From Petrimonas mucosa (GTDB lineage Bacteria; Bacteroidota; Bacteroidia; Bacteroidales; Dysgonomonadaceae), in contig NZ_LT608328.1 of the NCBI RefSeq assembly GCF_900095795.1, forward strand, positions 2,411,001 through 2,475,000: DNA of 64,000 nt. Direction: 5' to 3'. A program made the translations under genes and the position numbers. This document shows, piece by piece, positions 8,422 through 16,976 of the stretch. Numbering within the stretch: position 1 is the stretch's first letter; each line of letters opens with the position of its first letter. The notes beneath the pieces are model-generated. The model was not told where the DNA came from and ran no database searches. It saw nothing but the letters and a program-made list of their open reading frames with translations.

Positions 8422-9507
8422 TTAATTGACAACGCACGGCACATATTCCTGTCCATGTTTGAGCACGAAAAATATCCTGTTCACCAGTTTACGGGCTACC
8501 TTGACTATGGCCTTCTGGGCATTCATCCGTTTACGGTATCCCTCATAGGCCAATGTCATTGCCGGATCTTTCCTTATGGCTATCCATGCAGCCTCGATTA
8601 TGTAACAGCGCAACATCGCGTGCTTGCGAACCGTGATGTTGCCGTCGCCCTGACTTTCCCCGCTGGAGTGGCACATGGGAATCAGTCCGATGTAGGAAGC
8701 CAGTGCGTCGGCGCTGGAAAACCGGTGGATATCGTCTATCTCGACCGCCAACGACATGGCGGTGGTTATCCCTATTCCCGGAACCGATGCAAGCAGGCGT
8801 ATCGGCTCCTTGAGTACTTCACTGCGGGATAATGCGCGCAATATCCGCGTTTGTTCGAGAAGCATGCCGCGCAGGCGTACAAACTGCTCTATGTGTATGT
8901 TCAGTGCCTGCCGCCCATATTCGGTGGAAAGCGACACTTCGCGCAGCCATGCCAAAAACCGCTTTGACCAGTTCCCCACCGAATGACGTGTAAATTCTTC
9001 CGGGATGTCTATCCCGTGAAATCGCAGGAACGACTTTATCCGGTTCTTTTCCCTCGTGGTGTCTTTTACGATCCTGTTTCTCAACCTTATCAAAGAACGC
9101 ATTTCCAGGGTGGCGACATCCGGCACGTAAATGCCTTTTAATGTTCCCGACCGTAATTCCCTGGCCAGTTTCCCGCAATCAACCGCGTCGGTCTTGCGTA
9201 ATTTCTCCTTGCTCATGGTCGGCACATCAGCCGGATTGACAACGATGTTGTTGATCCCTAATCCTGTCAGATTCTCGTGTATCCAGAACCCGCAGAATCC
9301 CGCTTCGTAAACCGAATGATAATCCGCTCCCGGATAATGGGTTGTCAAAAACTTGTGCAGCGATTCCGGACTCGGATCCTGCCTGAACTTCTTCAGAACA
9401 GAATGTTGGGATAACACTGCCACCGACCAACTTTTCAAATGGGCGTCGATTCCTACGTAAATATTTTGCCCTTTGAAATCTAATTTGTTACTTTGTCCTC
9501 TGTTCAT
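8422..9507 (-). CDS. IS110/IS1111 family transposase
   Basis: The product has 361 residues. The N-terminal RuvC-like DEDD domain has D21 (VGIDAH), E68 (YEAGF), D107 and D110 (KTDAVD). The C-terminal domain has the helix-hairpin motif SVPGIGITTA and the conserved serine in PMCHSSGES (S281/S282), used for strand cleavage in this family. The gene is full length with all catalytic residues, so it is probably active. Confidence 0.93.
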   Translation of the reverse strand: MNRGQSNKLDFKGQNIYVGIDAHLKSWSVAVLSQHSVLKKFRQDPSPESLHKFLTTHYPGADYHSVYEAGFCGFWIHENLTGLGINNIVVNPADVPTMSKEKLRKTDAVDCGKLARELRSGTLKGIYVPDVATLEMRSLIRLRNRIVKDTTREKNRIKSFLRFHGIDIPEEFTRHSVGNWSKRFLAWLREVSLSTEYGRQALNIHIEQFVRLRGMLLEQTRILRALSRSEVLKEPIRLLASVPGIGITTAMSLAVEIDDIHRFSSADALASYIGLIPMCHSSGESQGDGNITVRKHAMLRCYIIEAAWIAIRKDPAMTLAYEGYRKRMNAQKAIVKVARKLVNRIFFVLKHGQEYVPCVVN

Positions 9508-9548
9508 AAGCTATATTGTTTAAGTTAAGATTGTTATCTCTCAAAAAC

Positions 9549-9565
9549 AAAGTTAACTAAAATGA
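9549..9565 (-). repeat. Right subterminal inverted repeat of IS1111-type copy 1
   Basis: It is the inverse of 8053-8069 with one mismatch and lies 42 bp upstream of the transposase start codon. Confidence 0.75.
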
Positions 9566-9580
9566 TATAGCTTTTTTACT

Positions 9581-10090
9581 GGACTACCTATCCGTCTTTT
9601 ACAATTTCAAACATAGGAACTAATTTTTTTCTACCTATTTAGAACCGGTTTAAGCGATTTTTTGGAAGAGTCACCTATCCTTTGGCCTATACTGAGAAAT
9701 TTACCCGCAATATACTATTTTTTTAATCAGGATTTGACCTTATTTGTACAAAACAGGCATCCTTTTTTCCCTGCAATTAACTAAATAAGCTAAAAAAAGG
9801 GGATCATACGAAAAAACATCGGCAAATGGTCATTTTACTGAATACAAAACGTATCTCACTGTAATACAGTTAATTATCAAAATATGATCATTTTTTCAAA
9901 CCTATTGTTATACCGATTTATTTTCTCCAATTTTCTGATTTTGGACTTAAACGCATTTTGAAATATACAAATCTCATTTTAAGCATATTGTAAATATGCG
10001 ATGCCTGCGTAGTCAAAATTTAACAATAAAATCAGGTCGAAAATACAAAAAAATGTTCATTTAGTCCTAACGTTACCCTTTCTTTCATTC
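9581..10090. other. AT-rich intergenic stretch without genes
   Basis: About 500 bp lie between the IS1111-type element and the polysaccharide operon promoter. It is AT-rich, with short poly-T and poly-A runs, and I see no convincing coding frame, repeat or RNA. A regulator gene of the UpxY/NusG type, often found here in Bacteroides capsule loci, is absent. Confidence 0.6.
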
Positions 10091-10091
10091 T

Positions 10092-10099
10092 TATTTTTG
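10092..10099 (+). promoter_or_regulatory. Candidate promoter -7 box of the exopolysaccharide operon
   Basis: TATTTTTG fits TAnnTTTG and lies about 140 bp upstream of the first gene, so a transcript starting near 10105 would include all the hairpins at 10158-10217. The -33 element is weak. Confidence 0.45.
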
Positions 10100-10157
10100 C
10101 CATCGACAAAACAGTCATCACACAATTGCAGCGCTTTCTTAATGTTTAACATTCAGC

Positions 10158-10217
10158 ATCTGCTATAGCAGATTTTTTGATGCCGTTACGTAACAGAAGA
10201 GATTCTGTTATAGCAGA
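10158..10217 (+). promoter_or_regulatory. Leader with alternative hairpins upstream of the exopolysaccharide operon
   Basis: Three palindromes are packed into 60 bp. ATCTGCTATAGCAGAT (10158-10173) is followed by TTTTTT and looks like a short intrinsic terminator. TAACAGAA-GAGA-TTCTGTTA (10191-10210) is a perfect 8-bp hairpin. TCTGTTATAGCAGA (10204-10217) nearly repeats the first palindrome. The first and third can cross-pair (TCTGCTATA with TATAGCAGA), which would break up the terminator hairpin. This suggests an attenuator, but tandem operators for a dimeric regulator are equally possible. Confidence 0.5.
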
Positions 10218-10237
10218 TCTGAATAAAAAGTCACAGT

Positions 10238-11038
10238 ATGAAAAAATACAGTTTCCTGCTTACTCTTATTGCGGGGTTGATAGTCTCTTGTTCTCCTGTA
10301 AAGGATGTTGCCTATTTTGCTCAATTTACAAAAGAGATAAACTCCGTAAACGAATCGTTGTTCGATGCCAGGATCAAGCCCAAGGATTTACTGTCAATAA
10401 CCATAGTCAGTACCGAACCTGAGGCATCACGCAGGTATAACCTGTTCACCCCTCAGGCGCAGGAGATTACCAACTCGCTTAACTCTCAACCCACCATTCA
10501 AAGCTACCTCGTTGATAACGAAGGTAACATCGAGCTTCCCATATTGGGGGTCCTGAATGTAAAAGGTTTGAATACAAAAGAGGTTGAAGCGCTTATTGAA
10601 GAGCGGCTGAAACCTTATTTTACGGGAGAGATGCCCATCATTACCATTCGGATACTCAATTACTCGGTAAATGTTTTGGGAGAAGTTCTCCGTCCGGGAA
10701 GATTTGTATCGAACAACGAGCGGATCACCATTTTTGAAGGATTGGCGCTGGCCGGCGACATGACCATTTACGGCAGGCGTGATAATGTAAAGGTATTGCG
10801 TGAAGCGGCTAACGGTGAGAGAGTAATTTATACCGTAAACCTCAACGACAGGAAGATCTTCAACTCACCTGCCTATTTCCTCGAACAGAACGATGTAGTA
10901 TATGTGGAACCCAACCAGTCCAGGGCCAACTCTGCCAGGTACGGAGCCGCGGAAAATCACCGTATATCAACATTATCCGTACTGATCTCGCTGGCAACAA
11001 TGGCAACGACGATCTATAGCATCACCAGGACCCGATAA
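10238..11038 (+). CDS. Polysaccharide export outer-membrane lipoprotein (Wza-like)
   Basis: The product has 266 residues. The signal peptide has a lipobox (GLIVSC, Cys18). A Poly_export domain follows (about residues 35-150, with LLSITIVSTEP and DNEGNIELPILGVL), then an SLBB domain (about 150-230, with VNVLGEVLRPGRF). A C-terminal hydrophobic helix (about 243-262) is typical of the Bacteroidota version. It should form the outer-membrane exit channel working with the Wzc-like kinase, from which it is now separated by an insertion sequence. Confidence 0.9.
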   Translation: MKKYSFLLTLIAGLIVSCSPVKDVAYFAQFTKEINSVNESLFDARIKPKDLLSITIVSTEPEASRRYNLFTPQAQEITNSLNSQPTIQSYLVDNEGNIELPILGVLNVKGLNTKEVEALIEERLKPYFTGEMPIITIRILNYSVNVLGEVLRPGRFVSNNERITIFEGLALAGDMTIYGRRDNVKVLREAANGERVIYTVNLNDRKIFNSPAYFLEQNDVVYVEPNQSRANSARYGAAENHRISTLSVLISLATMATTIYSITRTR

Positions 11039-11077
11039 TGTAAAGTGTTTCCAGTAAAACCAACTACACTAAAATTA

Positions 11078-13176
11078 TTAACCCACATTGCAGCTAACCG
11101 GAGCTAATTCCCTGTATCCCTGCGTATATATTTTTTTCAAGGTTCAATTGGGGGACTACAGATTTTTTCCTGATAAATGGTTTTTCATCGTATCCCAACA
11201 CCTTATATATGATTCTTACTTTGGATTCAGGGAGTGAACATTTTCTAATCGACACACACTCTTCATCGGTATTTACCATGTGCGTTGTCACCATTTTCTG
11301 CGTGTTCATGATCCGGACAATCTCTCTCCACTCATGGGTAATCCCAAATTGTTTCAGTTTGAAACGGATCGTGCTTACCAGCTGGTAGGCCAACAGCCCG
11401 AGGTGAAGATGAGCCATTGTCGCCTCATCCGTTTTATGAAACACGGGACGCAGGTTCAGATCAGTCTTCAGGCAACGAAACGTCGACTCTACTTCTCTTA
11501 TAGTGTTGTAAATCAGCCAGGTGATCTCCTCTCCATGTACCGACAGGGAAGTACGCAAGAAGTATTCCCCATGTCTTGATTCGCTCTTTGCCTCGATTCT
11601 CTCCCAGGATATGGATGTGGCATGAATCCCCCTTTCGTCGGGCTCCACATGGATCTGATACAGGCGGTGTACCGAAGGGTATTTTTCCTTTAGCCGGCCG
11701 ATGCGTTCCCACACCTTTTCAAGCTTTTTGGTGCCTCCTTTCTTTTTCAGGGCTTCGGCTGCCTGGCTCAGTCCACATTCAAAGGCCCGCGTGAAACGGT
11801 TTTCCATGGACGCTTCCTTGAGACCCTTGCTATAGCTCTTCACCTTGTAGAAGCTGTCACTTTCGCCATCCACTTCTACCTGACTGATCTCGATGAGCTG
11901 GTTGGATTTATCCCGTATTTCCACAGGGGAAAGGCTTGTTGCACGGTATTCTTTGAGTTTACCCCGTGAGACACAGATGTAGTCGAAGGATTCCTCTTTC
12001 AATATCTTCAGGTTATCATTCGTGGCGATGCCGGCATCCATGACCACCACCTGCTTTTTATCGGATCTCCCCCTATGGGATTTCATCTTGTCAAGAATAT
12101 ATTGCAGGCTTTCAGGATCAGTCATGTTGCCTTCAAAGATTTGTGACTCCTTCAGGAAACCTTCCGGGTTGACCACCACAGCCAGCACCACCAGTCTGGT
12201 ATCGTTACGCTTTTCCTTGCTGCGCCCGAACTTAGCTATCCGACTCTCTCGCATGGTTCCCTCAAAATAGGTATTTGTTAAATCATAGATGATAATCTTG
12301 TCATCCAAGGAAAAAAGATCGTTCGTGCGGTTAGAAAAATGACGTTCCAAGCCATCCTTCTCACCATAAAGCCGGTGAGCCATCTGGTAAAGCTTATCTT
12401 TGGTGATGGCCGAAGGATCAACCCCGGTCAGTTCACAAAGCGCCGAGTTCTCCTTCAACCAACGGCTGGTTTTATACTCCGATGCGGGGTAAACAGCCCG
12501 GGCGATGATCTGGGTTAAAGCAAGGGCGATATCTTGTTTCTCCCAGCCGAAAGTCTCTAAATACTCCGGCAGGAGCAATTGGCGGCAAGCTTGAAGACAA
12601 AGCCATTCGCCACCAACCTCCCGGATATCACTGTTCGTTGTCCTGTCAATGTACACTTGCTCGATACCAGCCGCCTTCTTCTTTGCCTTTTCTATCTTTT
12701 GCGCTTCATGGAGTAGTCCCACGTATTTCGTGCACAGGGCTTCCACCTTGTCATCACGAAGCGATGAGATGATGAATGTTTTGCCCTCGAAGTAAACCTG
12801 GTTGATGCGTTGACAGAGAAAGGGAATCTTTTCAGGTGGAAGAACTGATTCCAGGTCACCCAAAGAGAGCAGCGTGCGATTACGGATGAAGCGGCCTTCC
12901 CGGTAGCTCTCACACAACCGGTAATGGGTATACTCATGGCCCCCATCCTTTTGCTTTATGCTTGTCTTGAAAAACATACAACGCAAAAGTAATCAAGGGA
13001 TACGTTTTTTTCAACATCAAATGGGGGACTACATTCGTGTTTTAAAATAAACCGACATTGAATATCAGCCTGATACAAAAATTTATGGTCAGCAAACAGA
13101 CGTAAAACAAGCGGATTTAACGTAAATAGAGGGTAAGTTTAACTTCTATTTATAATCGTGCTGCAATGTGGGTTAA
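11078..13176 (-). mobile_element. IS1634-type insertion sequence between the export genes
   Basis: Perfect 17-bp inverted repeats (TTAACCCACATTGCAGC) lie at 11078-11094 and 13160-13176 and enclose one transposase gene. The outermost TTAA is a palindrome and may be a 4-bp target duplication instead, giving 11082-13172. The left repeat overlaps the transposase stop codon. Inside, GGGGGACTACA occurs as a direct repeat at 11150-11160 and 13023-13033. Confidence 0.8.
11094..12986 (-). CDS. IS1634 family transposase
   Basis: The product has up to 630 residues, the usual size of this IS4-superfamily group. DDE residues are seen in IIYDLTNTYFEG (D), VVMDAGIAT (D) and EVESTFRCLKTDL (E). A second Met three residues later may be the true start. 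The gene is intact and oriented against the polysaccharide genes. Confidence 0.9.
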   Translation of the reverse strand: MRCMFFKTSIKQKDGGHEYTHYRLCESYREGRFIRNRTLLSLGDLESVLPPEKIPFLCQRINQVYFEGKTFIISSLRDDKVEALCTKYVGLLHEAQKIEKAKKKAAGIEQVYIDRTTNSDIREVGGEWLCLQACRQLLLPEYLETFGWEKQDIALALTQIIARAVYPASEYKTSRWLKENSALCELTGVDPSAITKDKLYQMAHRLYGEKDGLERHFSNRTNDLFSLDDKIIIYDLTNTYFEGTMRESRIAKFGRSKEKRNDTRLVVLAVVVNPEGFLKESQIFEGNMTDPESLQYILDKMKSHRGRSDKKQVVVMDAGIATNDNLKILKEESFDYICVSRGKLKEYRATSLSPVEIRDKSNQLIEISQVEVDGESDSFYKVKSYSKGLKEASMENRFTRAFECGLSQAAEALKKKGGTKKLEKVWERIGRLKEKYPSVHRLYQIHVEPDERGIHATSISWERIEAKSESRHGEYFLRTSLSVHGEEITWLIYNTIREVESTFRCLKTDLNLRPVFHKTDEATMAHLHLGLLAYQLVSTIRFKLKQFGITHEWREIVRIMNTQKMVTTHMVNTDEECVSIRKCSLPESKVRIIYKVLGYDEKPFIRKKSVVPQLNLEKNIYAGIQGISSG

Positions 13177-13184
13177 AGAAGAAA

Positions 13185-15569
13185 ATGATAAACTACTCTG
13201 CAGTTGAAGAAGAATACAGTGTGCTTGCTGAAAAACCGATTGATGTCGTCAGTATACTGATGAAGTACCTCTCATATTGGAAATGGTTTCTGATCTCCCT
13301 GTTCATCTGTTTGACCATTGCCGCCGTATATCTCTTCTACACGCTTCCCCAATTCAGGGTGGAAACATCCATCCTGTTCAAGGATGACCAACGTGGAGGA
13401 GGTGCATCCGAGATAACTGTGTTCAAGGAGATGGGGGTCATCAGGCAAAAAAACAATGTGGACAATGAGATTGAAATTCTGAAAAAGTCTTTGATTGTTG
13501 AACGCGTAGTAAGGAAACTGGGGATCTATGTCTCCTATGTAGAGTTGAAACCTTCAAAAGTTGGACGGATTACTCGACTGGACAGAGTGATGAAGTTTCC
13601 AAAACGGAAAATCAGCATCATGTATAAAAATGAGAGTCCAATCCTCTTCAGTATTGATGAGAATGCCGTCAACAACCTGAACAAGACGATTATTTTTGAT
13701 GTATTGGTTACTCCCTCGGGAGCATACGAATTTTCCGGCAAATACAATGATCAGAAGTTCCTGATAAAAGCATCACCGTCCGACACCATTGTCGCATTCC
13801 CGTTCGGCAGTCTAAGGCTCATCAAACAGAGCACCCTGCCGAAAGAGAACAAGTACGTAAGGGTAATGATCGAACATCCGGTAAATGTGGCTGCCCGATA
13901 TCTCAACTCACTGGAAATCGAACTGACGTCCAAGAACTCATCCGTAGCAAACCTGGCGTTGACCTGTCCGAACGGAATGTTGGGAAGGGATTTTCTTGAA
14001 GAGTATATCAACACCTATAACGAAGAAGGAATCAGGGATCAGCTGGAACTGGCCGACAAGACTTCTCAACTTATCGACGACCATCTCTCAAAACTGAGCG
14101 AGGAACTCAGTTCAGTGGAGACCCAGGTAGAAGACTTCAAGCAATCGCAGGGACTGACCGATATCTCCTCCCAGGCAGATGTCTACACTTCACAGTCCGC
14201 CAGTGTGGGACAGATGAAAGTGGAAGCGGAGACACAATATGCGATTGTATCGAACCTCAACGACTATGTACAGGGCAAAAGGGAACACGAGCAGCTTATT
14301 CCGGCAAATACCGGGTTAAACAGCGAAGCACTCACTTCACAGATCAACACATACAACGAACTGGTGCTGGAACGGAACCGGCTATCGCGAATCGCTTCAA
14401 GCAGCAATCAGTCCATGATCGACCTCAATAACCGGATCGAAGCCACCTTCAACTCCGTGAAATCGGGACTTCAAAACGAGAAGAACAACCTGGAGATCCA
14501 GTTGCGTGACATCTCAGCCATGTATTACCGGAACAGTGCCAAGATTCGAGCTATTCCACGTCAGGAGAGGGTCTATTTCGATATAAAGCGGCAACAGAAT
14601 ATCAAGGAGGAGCTGTTTCTCTATCTCCTTCAGAAAAAAGAGGAAAAATACATGAACATGGCCTCGGTCGAACCCAATACAAAATTGGTGGACAATATCC
14701 GTATACTGGGAGCCGTGTCACCCAACCGTAGGATGGTTGCACTGATCTTTTTCGCCCTTGGGCTGATCATCCCGGTCGTCTGTATCAAACTGAAGGAGTT
14801 ACTCCGCTATCAGGTAAGCAACAAGGAAGAGCTCGAAGGGCTGACCTCAGTTCCTATTCTGGGCGAGATCCCGAGGGTCACCCATAGCGAGCACGTTGTC
14901 ATCAAGGAAAACAACAACGACAATTTCAGTGAGATGATGAGGCTGTTGAGGGCTAACCTGTTGTTCGTCATCGACAGCAAGGAGAAGAAGGTGATCAACA
15001 TGCTTTCGAGCATCAGTGGTGAAGGAAAAACATTCATCACCATCAACCTTGCCATGAGCCTGGCACTGCTGGAGAAGAAGGTACTGATCGTCGAACTGGA
15101 CATCCGTAAACCCAGGCTGTCTGACTACCTGGGAATAGACAACAAGAAAGGGATTACCCTCTATCTATCCGGCAACCTGAGCAAGGAGGAGCTGGTAAAA
15201 CCCTCGGGAGTACATCCCAACTTATCGGTCATCACAGCTGGCTTCGTTCCTCCCAACCCCAACGAATTACTGGCAAAACCATTGCTGGACGAGCTAATTC
15301 GGGAGTTACGCAACGATTTCGACTATGTGATCATCGACACGGCACCGGTAGGCGTGGTATCAGACAGCTTTTTGCTGAACCGACTTGTAGATGTAAACCT
15401 TTACGTGGTCAGGGCAGACTATACCCCGAAGAAATTTATCGAGGATGCTGCAAGGTATCGCAAAGAGGAGAAGCTCACCAGACTCTACTTCATTCTTAAC
15501 TCGGTAAACATGAACGCTATTGCCTACCGATATGGATATGGCAAGAAATATGGCTACGGCTATGCATAA
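13185..15569 (+). CDS. Polysaccharide co-polymerase / BY-kinase (Wzc-like)
   Basis: The product has 794 residues. An N-terminal Wzz domain has a membrane helix at about 35-55, a long coiled-coil periplasmic part follows, and a second helix lies at about 518-537. The C-terminal cytoplasmic kinase has Walker A SGEGKT (about 610-616), Walker A' VELDIRKPR, Walker B VIIDTAPVG and a Tyr cluster at the end (YRYGYGKKYGYGYA). It controls chain length and export together with the Wza-like lipoprotein. The frame is open to 13158, but that part derives from the IS end, so MINYSAVEEE at 13185 is the start. Only 8 bp separate it from the insertion. Confidence 0.92.
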   Translation: MINYSAVEEEYSVLAEKPIDVVSILMKYLSYWKWFLISLFICLTIAAVYLFYTLPQFRVETSILFKDDQRGGGASEITVFKEMGVIRQKNNVDNEIEILKKSLIVERVVRKLGIYVSYVELKPSKVGRITRLDRVMKFPKRKISIMYKNESPILFSIDENAVNNLNKTIIFDVLVTPSGAYEFSGKYNDQKFLIKASPSDTIVAFPFGSLRLIKQSTLPKENKYVRVMIEHPVNVAARYLNSLEIELTSKNSSVANLALTCPNGMLGRDFLEEYINTYNEEGIRDQLELADKTSQLIDDHLSKLSEELSSVETQVEDFKQSQGLTDISSQADVYTSQSASVGQMKVEAETQYAIVSNLNDYVQGKREHEQLIPANTGLNSEALTSQINTYNELVLERNRLSRIASSSNQSMIDLNNRIEATFNSVKSGLQNEKNNLEIQLRDISAMYYRNSAKIRAIPRQERVYFDIKRQQNIKEELFLYLLQKKEEKYMNMASVEPNTKLVDNIRILGAVSPNRRMVALIFFALGLIIPVVCIKLKELLRYQVSNKEELEGLTSVPILGEIPRVTHSEHVVIKENNNDNFSEMMRLLRANLLFVIDSKEKKVINMLSSISGEGKTFITINLAMSLALLEKKVLIVELDIRKPRLSDYLGIDNKKGITLYLSGNLSKEELVKPSGVHPNLSVITAGFVPPNPNELLAKPLLDELIRELRNDFDYVIIDTAPVGVVSDSFLLNRLVDVNLYVVRADYTPKKFIEDAARYRKEEKLTRLYFILNSVNMNAIAYRYGYGKKYGYGYA

Positions 15570-15593
15570 CTGAATCGTTAGAGAGGTGAAACC

Positions 15594-16037
15594 ATGGATT
15601 CAATAATCACAGCAATGAAAATCGACGGAGTAAAAATTATCGACCTTCCCAAGAACCTGGACCGGCGCGGCAATTTGTCGGTAATCGAGGAGTTCAAGAA
15701 TATCCCCTTCAAGATTGAAAGAACCTACTGGATCTACGATGTGCCGGGCGGAGAGGTCAGGGGAGGTCACGCTTACAAACGGAATCAGGAGTTTATTGTC
15801 GCCCTTTCCGGCAGCTTCGATGTGATCCTGGACAATGGAATGGAGCGGGAGACATTTTCGTTGAACAGATCCTATTACGGTCTTTATGTCCCCAACGGGA
15901 TATGGAGGCAGATGCAGAATTTCTCCACAAACTCCCTAGCACTGATTTTGGCATCTATACCGTTTGATGTTACAGACTATGTATATGATTACGAACTATT
16001 TAAAAAAACATTACATGAAAAAGTCAACAATTTATGA
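15594..16037 (+). CDS. FdtA-like sugar 3,4-ketoisomerase, variant paralogue
   Basis: This is a 147-residue cupin of the FdtA/WxcM family, which moves the keto group of dTDP-4-keto-6-deoxyglucose from C4 to C3. The metal-free active-site motif RGGHAHK of the family reads RGGHAYK here (H59, Y61), so one of the two conserved histidines is a tyrosine. The rest (YDVPGGEVRGG, ALSGSFDV) is conserved. It overlaps the next gene, a canonical paralogue. It may have altered specificity or a partner role. An alternative start is the ATG at 15615. Confidence 0.8.
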   Translation: MDSIITAMKIDGVKIIDLPKNLDRRGNLSVIEEFKNIPFKIERTYWIYDVPGGEVRGGHAYKRNQEFIVALSGSFDVILDNGMERETFSLNRSYYGLYVPNGIWRQMQNFSTNSLALILASIPFDVTDYVYDYELFKKTLHEKVNNL

Positions 16038-16437
16038 TTGCTCCATACTGGAAATTGATAAGCATCATCACGAAAAAGGGAATATCAGTGTCGTGGAAAA
16101 CGGCAAGACCGTACCCTTTAATGTAAAGCGGGTCTATTACCTCTATGATGTCCCTGGAGGGGAATCACGTGGTGGTCATGCTCATAAGGAACTGCAACAG
16201 TTCATCGTTGCAGCCAGCGGCAGTTTTGATGTGACTCTGGACGATGGCGAATTAAAAAGGACCTTCACCATTAACCGTCCCTACCGTGGACTGCTTGTGG
16301 TTCCCGGAATCTGGAGAGAACTCGACAACTTCTCTTCCGGATCGGTCTGCCTTGTGCTGGCTTCTTCGGAATATTCAGCAGACGATTACATCAGAGACTA
16401 TGAAGAGTTTAAAGCATACAAAAAGAATAACCAATGA
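16015..16437 (+). CDS. FdtA-like sugar 3,4-ketoisomerase, canonical
   Basis: This 140-residue cupin has the complete RGGHAHK motif (H55, H57). It should form dTDP-3-keto-6-deoxyhexose for the aminotransferase two genes downstream. The start MKKSTIYD overlaps the end of the previous gene by 23 bp. An upstream extension to 15964 is possible in frame but lies wholly inside the preceding gene. Product stereochemistry (galacto or gluco) cannot be read by eye. Confidence 0.85.
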   Translation: MKKSTIYDCSILEIDKHHHEKGNISVVENGKTVPFNVKRVYYLYDVPGGESRGGHAHKELQQFIVAASGSFDVTLDDGELKRTFTINRPYRGLLVVPGIWRELDNFSSGSVCLVLASSEYSADDYIRDYEEFKAYKKNNQ

Positions 16438-16976
16438 AATATATACATCCCAGAACCGACGTCCTTTCTCAAAATATTGGCGAGAACACAACCATATGGC
16501 AATTTTGTGTGGTATTACCAGAAGCACGGATCGGGAGTAACTGTAACATTTGTGCACATGTATTTATTGAGAACGACGTTGTTATTGGCAATAACGTAAC
16601 CATAAAAAGCGGAGTACAACTATGGGATGGTGTAACCATCGAAGACAATGTCTTTATCGGACCTAATGTAACATTCACCAACGAGCTTATACCCAGATCG
16701 AAAACCCACGACACAACAAAATTCAAACCTACCCTGGTAAAGAAGGGGGCATCGATTGGAGCAAACTCGACAATACTTCCCGGACTTGTTATCGGAGCAT
16801 ATGCCTTTATCGGTGCAGGAAGCGTCGTCACAAGGAATATTCCCGACTATTCGTTCTGGTATGGGAATCCTGCAACCCAGAAAGGATATATAACCGAGGA
16901 AGGGATCTTACTCGATATGGACAAAAGGGACAAAAACGGTGTAAAGCATCTATTAAAAGGGGAAATCGATGATTAA
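16434..16976 (+). CDS. Hexapeptide-repeat acyltransferase (FdtC/WbpD-like)
   Basis: This is a 180-residue left-handed beta-helix acyltransferase, with repeated hexapeptides such as VVIGNN, VFIGPN and ASIGAN. It is likely to N-acetylate the 3-amino group made by the neighbouring aminotransferase, giving a 3-acetamido-3,6-dideoxyhexose nucleotide. It overlaps both neighbours by 4-8 bp, so the three genes are translationally coupled. Confidence 0.85.
   Translation: MKYIHPRTDVLSQNIGENTTIWQFCVVLPEARIGSNCNICAHVFIENDVVIGNNVTIKSGVQLWDGVTIEDNVFIGPNVTFTNELIPRSKTHDTTKFKPTLVKKGASIGANSTILPGLVIGAYAFIGAGSVVTRNIPDYSFWYGNPATQKGYITEEGILLDMDKRDKNGVKHLLKGEIDD

Larger units (their letters stand above)
8018..9580 (-). 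mobile_element. IS1111-type element (IS110 family), copy 1
   Basis: The element holds one DEDD transposase gene and a 350-bp noncoding region downstream of it. Subterminal inverted repeats of 17 bp with one mismatch lie at 8053-8069 and 9549-9565 (TCATTTTAaTTAACTTT against TCATTTTAgTTAACTTT). There are no terminal inverted repeats. Subterminal repeats and a long 3' noncoding region are the marks of the IS1111 subgroup. The left limit is where identity with the second copy begins (63462). The right limit is a guess just outside the right repeat. Confidence 0.8.
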
